A stretch of 34,685 bases of DNA from NCBI GenBank assembly GCA_012032775.1, contig JAAUQO010000047.1, positions 1 through 34,685 of the forward strand. Reading direction: 5' to 3'. Source of the DNA: Oscillochloris sp. GTDB lineage: Bacteria; Chloroflexota; Chloroflexia; Chloroflexales; Chloroflexaceae. The translations under genes were made by a program, and so were the position numbers. Positions 32,534 through 34,685 of the stretch are shown here, piece after piece. The notes under the pieces were generated by a model that had not been told where the DNA came from, searched no databases, and worked only from the letters and a program-made list of their open reading frames with translations. Position 1 is the stretch's first letter; the number at the start of each line of letters is the position of its first letter.

Positions 32534-32562
32534 ATCCTACCACGCTCCACAAACACTGTCAA
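32534..32562 (-). promoter_or_regulatory. Near-consensus sigma70 promoter of the ABC operon
   Basis: On the minus strand a perfect TTGACA (32557-32562) and TAGGAT (32534-32539) are separated by exactly 17 bases. The start would be near 32527. Confidence 0.75.
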
Positions 32563-32620
32563 GTTTATTAGGACTTTAGGCGGCTTGTTAATCATTCTAA
32601 GGACTGTTACATACGTGCAT

Positions 32621-32672
32621 CGACAACAAAAGAACGATCCGGAGTGCCCCCCCAGGCCTCCGGATCGTTCTT
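32621..32672 (-). terminator. Strong hairpin terminator downstream of the PH-like gene
   Basis: AAGAACGATCCGGAG (32630-32644) and its exact complement (32658-32672) form a 15-bp stem with a 13-base C-rich loop. On the minus strand it is followed by TTGTTG, and the stem end itself is TTCTT. It lies about 245 bases after the stop at 32918 and upstream of the ABC promoter, insulating the two units. Confidence 0.7.
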
Positions 32673-32917
32673 CTCTCCAAACGTATATCTTATGATTACA
32701 ATAGCTCGTTCGGCCCTTACCGCCATCAGGGAGATCAGGTATATACTGTAAGTTCAGCCCTTAAACCTCGCCCTGGACGGCTCTTCAACAAATTTCCTGT
32801 GCATACCTGACATCCCGTATCTCTTTACAATGATTACGTTCTTAACATAGGTAACATATCCCGTCGGCCACAACACACCCATTGCGAGTGCTTTGCGATG
32901 TTGGGCAATCCTGATCG
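32673..32917. other. Intergenic stretch without recognisable gene
   Basis: AT-richer DNA between the PH-like gene and its distal terminator. It contains TCAGGTAT and ATACCTGA about 60 bases apart, a possible long-range inverted repeat. No tRNA, ORF with ribosome site or clear promoter was seen. Confidence 0.4.
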
Positions 32918-33829
32918 TCAGTAAACGATTGTCAGCACGGCAACCATGAAGCAGATTTGCAGGATCACTGAGGAGATTTGGAGCAGGCGCGCACCAACCG
33001 CCTGACGGAGATACAGGGTCATGCCGAGGCCGGCGTTCACAAGGATCAAGACTGCGGCAGCCAGGGGTAAAAAGAGGATCTGATAGCGCGGGGCGGTTCC
33101 GACAACATCGCCTACGGCGTTCGCACGTAATGCGATCTCAAGCGGCAACTGCGGATATAACGACATCAGCCAACCCAGCAAGCCAAGATTGAGCAACACA
33201 GCCAGGCCAAGCCCCCAACGAACCACCGGATCGACCCAAAAGGCATAGAAAAAGTACCGGCCAGGCTCAATCCCAGGAGTTAATTGCTGAATAACACCCA
33301 ATCGTCGCCGCTGTTCCAATTCTTGCACAAAGGCATCGGCGTCCGCAGGTGAAACTGCATAGGCGGCATCGGCAGTATGAAGGATCAATGCCCGACTCAG
33401 CGCAATGCTGCTGAAGCGATATAATGTGCGCCCGCCCGGTAAGCGCGTTCGCCCATGATAAAAGCCAAGACTTTGCAGCCAATGCCCCAGGCCGTTAACC
33501 GCTGCCCCCTGTTCAATGCGTTCGATCCGCCCAATCGGCACCACCATGCGGTTATCGAGCCAGAAAACATAGATGCCGTTGCGATCGATTCCATAGGCCA
33601 GGGTTAGGGCATTTGCAACGCGGTAAGCCAGCATGCCGCTGGCGGCAACCAGGATCAGGCCGGCGAGCAATGCTGAAAACAGCCGGCTATCGACCGGCCA
33701 GGAGGCCGGCGCTTGCAGCAGCACTGTTCCAAGCCGCACACCAAAGTACGCTGCGCCGGCAACAGCCGGTACCATCAAGGCAACTGTCAGCCAGAGAAGT
33801 GCAGATGGGGCAGGTTTCCAACGTCGCAT
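32918..33829 (-). CDS. PH-like domain membrane protein, unknown function
   Basis: 303 residues from the ATG at 33829. Two N-terminal hydrophobic segments (SALLWLTVALMVPAVAG, LFSALLAGLILVAASGMLAY) precede a bacterial PH-like module: LAYGIDRNGIYVFWLDNR, VVPIGRIERIEQG and RFSSIALSRALILHT. Two or three more hydrophobic helices follow (WGLGLAVLLNLGLLGWLM, ILFLPLAAAVLILVNAGL, ILQICFMVAVLTIVY). An in-frame ATG at 33859 lies inside the terminator hairpin of the gene upstream, so I reject it. Neither start has a clear ribosome site. Family function is not established. Confidence 0.72.
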   Translation of the reverse strand: MRRWKPAPSALLWLTVALMVPAVAGAAYFGVRLGTVLLQAPASWPVDSRLFSALLAGLILVAASGMLAYRVANALTLAYGIDRNGIYVFWLDNRMVVPIGRIERIEQGAAVNGLGHWLQSLGFYHGRTRLPGGRTLYRFSSIALSRALILHTADAAYAVSPADADAFVQELEQRRRLGVIQQLTPGIEPGRYFFYAFWVDPVVRWGLGLAVLLNLGLLGWLMSLYPQLPLEIALRANAVGDVVGTAPRYQILFLPLAAAVLILVNAGLGMTLYLRQAVGARLLQISSVILQICFMVAVLTIVY

Positions 33830-33834
33830 AGAAT

Positions 33835-33879
33835 AAAGAAGGGAGGCCCGCGCAAGCATCAGTCTGAGCTTGCGCGGGC
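33835..33879 (-). terminator. Terminator of the PPIase gene
   Basis: GCCCGCGCAAGC (33846-33857) and GCTTGCGCGGGC (33868-33879) form a perfect 12-bp stem with a 10-base loop. On the minus strand it is followed by the T-rich CTCCCTTCTTT. It starts about 25 bases after the PPIase stop. Confidence 0.75.
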
Positions 33880-33904
33880 ATGTATGGGCGGATCGCCGCA
33901 GCCG

Positions 33905-34685
33905 CTATGGCGTTGTGGTCGGCTCAGCCGGAACCTCAACCGCCGGGGCCAGGGTAGGCGTCGGGAGTGGCGTGGGCGGGCCGGGCAGATAGATCGGCTC
34001 AGCCGTTGGAACCGGCTCTGTAGGCGCCAGGGTTGGTGAAGGCGTCGGCTCGGGGAAGCGCTCGATCATGATCGCTTCGCGCTGCTCGCCCACCCAGGCA
34101 TCAAGGGCCTCGGTCCGGGCCTGACGCAGTTGCTCCTCACGATCGGGCAACTGACGATCGGTAACCTGGATGACATGCCAGCCAAACTGCGTACGAATCG
34201 GGTTACTGATCTCGTCTTCTTCCAGCGTAAAGGCGGTCTCGACCAACTCCGGCGGATAGGTTGCGCCGTTTTCGGCCACACCCTGCGGATCAAAGAAGCC
34301 AAGATCGCCGCCGCTCTCGCGGGAGCCGAGATCATCCGAACGCTCCTGGGCCAGAGTCACAATATCGGCGCCGTGCGTAACTCCGCTGCGATCTCCTGCG
34401 CCGCTACCAGTGCCTCATCGTAGGCGGCTTCAATCTGCTCCTGCGAAGCATCGGCCGGTGGCGTGACTTCCACCAGCACCTGCCGCGCCCGCACCTGTTC
34501 AGGCTCTTCATTGAACTCGAACGTCGCCTCGGGAACCAGTTGTTCCTGAATCTTGGTGTTCAACACCTGCTCACGGTACTGCACAAGCAGCGCTTCACGG
34601 AAATCTTCCTGGCTCAACTCGGCCTCAAGGCCCGAGCCGGCCATCTCGATTTCGTAGCTGCGATAGATCTGCTGGAAGATCTCGT
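33905..34685 (-). CDS. Parvulin-type peptidyl-prolyl isomerase (PrsA/SurA-like), C-terminal part, frameshifted
   Basis: Coding enters from beyond the right window edge (EIFQQIYRSYEIEMAGSG). It continues with a SurA/PrsA-like helical part (LSQEDFREALLVQYREQVL), then the parvulin domain starting VRARQVLVEV. The frame breaks near 34374 after AAELR and resumes one base off as HGADIVTLAQERSDD, then GGDLGFFDP and FGWHVIQVTDRQ, canonical rotamase motifs. One extra A on the minus strand (CGCAACGGC) would restore the frame. The C-terminus is a long Pro/Thr tail (PTPSPTLAPTEPVPT). Such proteins fold exported proteins outside the membrane. The N-terminus, with any signal or lipobox, is outside the window. 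Confidence 0.82.

Noticed and set aside
33830-33859. Earlier ATG for the PH-like protein
   Set aside because: It lies within the terminator stem of the preceding PPIase gene.

Overview
The window looks like a draft-quality piece of a Chloroflexota genome, most likely class Chloroflexia. It is GC-rich, with many gatc/cggc-rich codons. The main clue is a pair of genes for giant 'YYY' (DUF2298-type) membrane proteins, typical of Chloroflexus/Roseiflexus relatives. Mevalonate kinase, a CvnD/MglA-like GTPase beside a DUF4388 protein, and Pro/Thr-rich lipoprotein linkers fit the same group.

Layout. 1-530: a LysR-type regulator fragment (minus) abuts the 3' end of a LUD/LutC gene (plus), probably an assembly chimera. 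542-4222 (plus): FkbM methyltransferase, 2-hydroxyacid dehydrogenase, M1-type metallopeptidase lipoprotein. 4230-4675 (minus): HU protein with tandem terminators. 4992-6445 (plus): secreted barrel/golvesin-like protein. 6543-14008 (minus): a long co-oriented run of GTPase, DUF4388, DUF1385, two small membrane proteins, mnmA, mevalonate kinase, guaA and a stand-alone CBM48 protein (listed by rising coordinate; transcription runs the other way). 14223-15659 (minus): superoxide dismutase and a SufR-like Fe-S regulator. 15733-26498 (plus): the YYY locus, one ~2,640-residue protein (glycosyltransferase-like + YYY + YYY + TPR) followed by an 880-residue single-YYY protein. 26727-28041 (plus): a membrane-anchored hypothetical protein coupled to a YggS-type PLP protein. 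28122-32562 (minus): a peptide/nickel-type ABC operon (substrate-binding protein, two permeases, no ATPases) behind a near-consensus promoter. 32918-34685 (minus): a PH-like membrane protein and the C-terminal part of a parvulin-type PPIase cut by the window edge.

Sequence quality. Six genes or gene junctions carry single-base frameshifts: near 6028, 16605, 23166, 29233, 32047 and 34374. Five look like the loss of one base from a short homopolymer, one like a gain. This pattern, with the chimeric left end, points to sequencing or assembly error rather than six decayed genes. I annotate these as genes with frameshifts.

Most interesting content. The YYY locus is a large polytopic system of unknown function, probably acting on cell-surface polymers or lipid-linked sugars. 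Its second gene carries heptanucleotide repeat arrays read in frame and a related array in opposite orientation. Several long perfect hairpins lie in intergenic or leader DNA and are not ordinary terminators. No tRNA, rRNA, CRISPR array or transposase gene was seen.
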